NCBI GenBank assembly: GCA_030765735.1
Contig: JAVCBZ010000077.1
Span: forward strand, 1-7,723
Source of the DNA: Candidatus Susulua stagnicola
GTDB lineage: Bacteria; Omnitrophota; Gorgyraeia; Duberdicusellales; 4484-171
Reading direction: 5' to 3'
Length of the DNA stretch: 7,723 bases
The notes beneath the pieces are model-generated. The model saw only the letters and a list, made by a program, of their open reading frames with translations, did no database searches and was not told the DNA's origin. This document shows positions 7,680-7,723 of the stretch, one piece after another. The translations under genes were made by a program, and so were the position numbers. Each line of letters starts with the position of its first letter. Positions within the stretch are counted from its first letter, which is position 1.

Positions 7680-7723
7680 TTTTGTTTTTCTCTTCTACTC
7701 CCTTTTCTATCTTATATATTTTA
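7680..7723 (-). other. Upstream leader of the PHP gene, cut by the window edge
   Basis: These 44 nt hold no gene that I can support. On the minus strand they are purine-rich. GAAGAG (7695-7690) lies 10 nt before the ATG and is the best ribosome-binding candidate; GGGAG (7702-7698) is stronger but 18 nt away. TATAAG (7716-7711) could be a -10 box, but any -35 would be outside the window, so I do not call a promoter. Whether a further gene precedes in the same operon cannot be seen. Confidence 0.3.

Noticed and set aside
7711..7716. TATAAG as a -10 box for the PHP gene
   Set aside because: Only a partial match, in AT-rich DNA, and the -35 region lies outside the window.

Overview
This is a 7.7 kb, AT-rich window (roughly one third G+C by eye). 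Every gene I can support lies on the minus strand, so the cluster reads from right to left. Packing is very tight: one overlap of about 25 nt, then gaps of 23, 22 and 3 nt. There is no non-coding stretch over 50 nt, no plus-strand gene and no RNA gene. I saw no mobile element, CRISPR array or clear terminator.

In transcription order: (1) a PHP-domain metallophosphoesterase of the RNase AM / nucleoside 3',5'-bisphosphate phosphatase type (7679-6843); (2) RibD, the bifunctional deaminase/reductase of riboflavin synthesis (6867-5758); (3) a small stand-alone PilZ-domain protein, a likely c-di-GMP sensor (5734-5387); (4) a complete AddA-type UvrD-family helicase with a C-terminal nuclease (5364-2218); (5) the first 738 codons of its partner, an AddB-type nuclease/inactive-helicase subunit (2214-1), which runs off the left edge. 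That last gene is open from its ATG to base 1.

Genes 4 and 5 almost certainly form one complex for processing DNA double-strand ends before recombination. AddA carries all the helicase motifs and an intact PD-(D/E)XK nuclease site. AddB keeps the start of its nuclease domain, including the first iron-sulfur-type cysteine, but lacks a Walker A motif. Both are closer to the compact AddAB of Bacteroidota and other Gram-negative or candidate phyla than to the longer Bacillus proteins. The PHP enzyme and RibD are housekeeping enzymes with no obvious link to recombination. The shared strand and spacing suggest one transcription unit, possibly with an internal start just before the PilZ gene.

The host looks like an uncultured Gram-negative-type or candidate-phylum bacterium. 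Omnitrophota is my tentative guess, from the compact AddAB, the PilZ protein and the gene style; one window cannot settle this. I see no clearly novel system. The most unusual points are the PilZ gene between ribD and addAB, the possible leaderless promoter at its start, and the isolated ribD.
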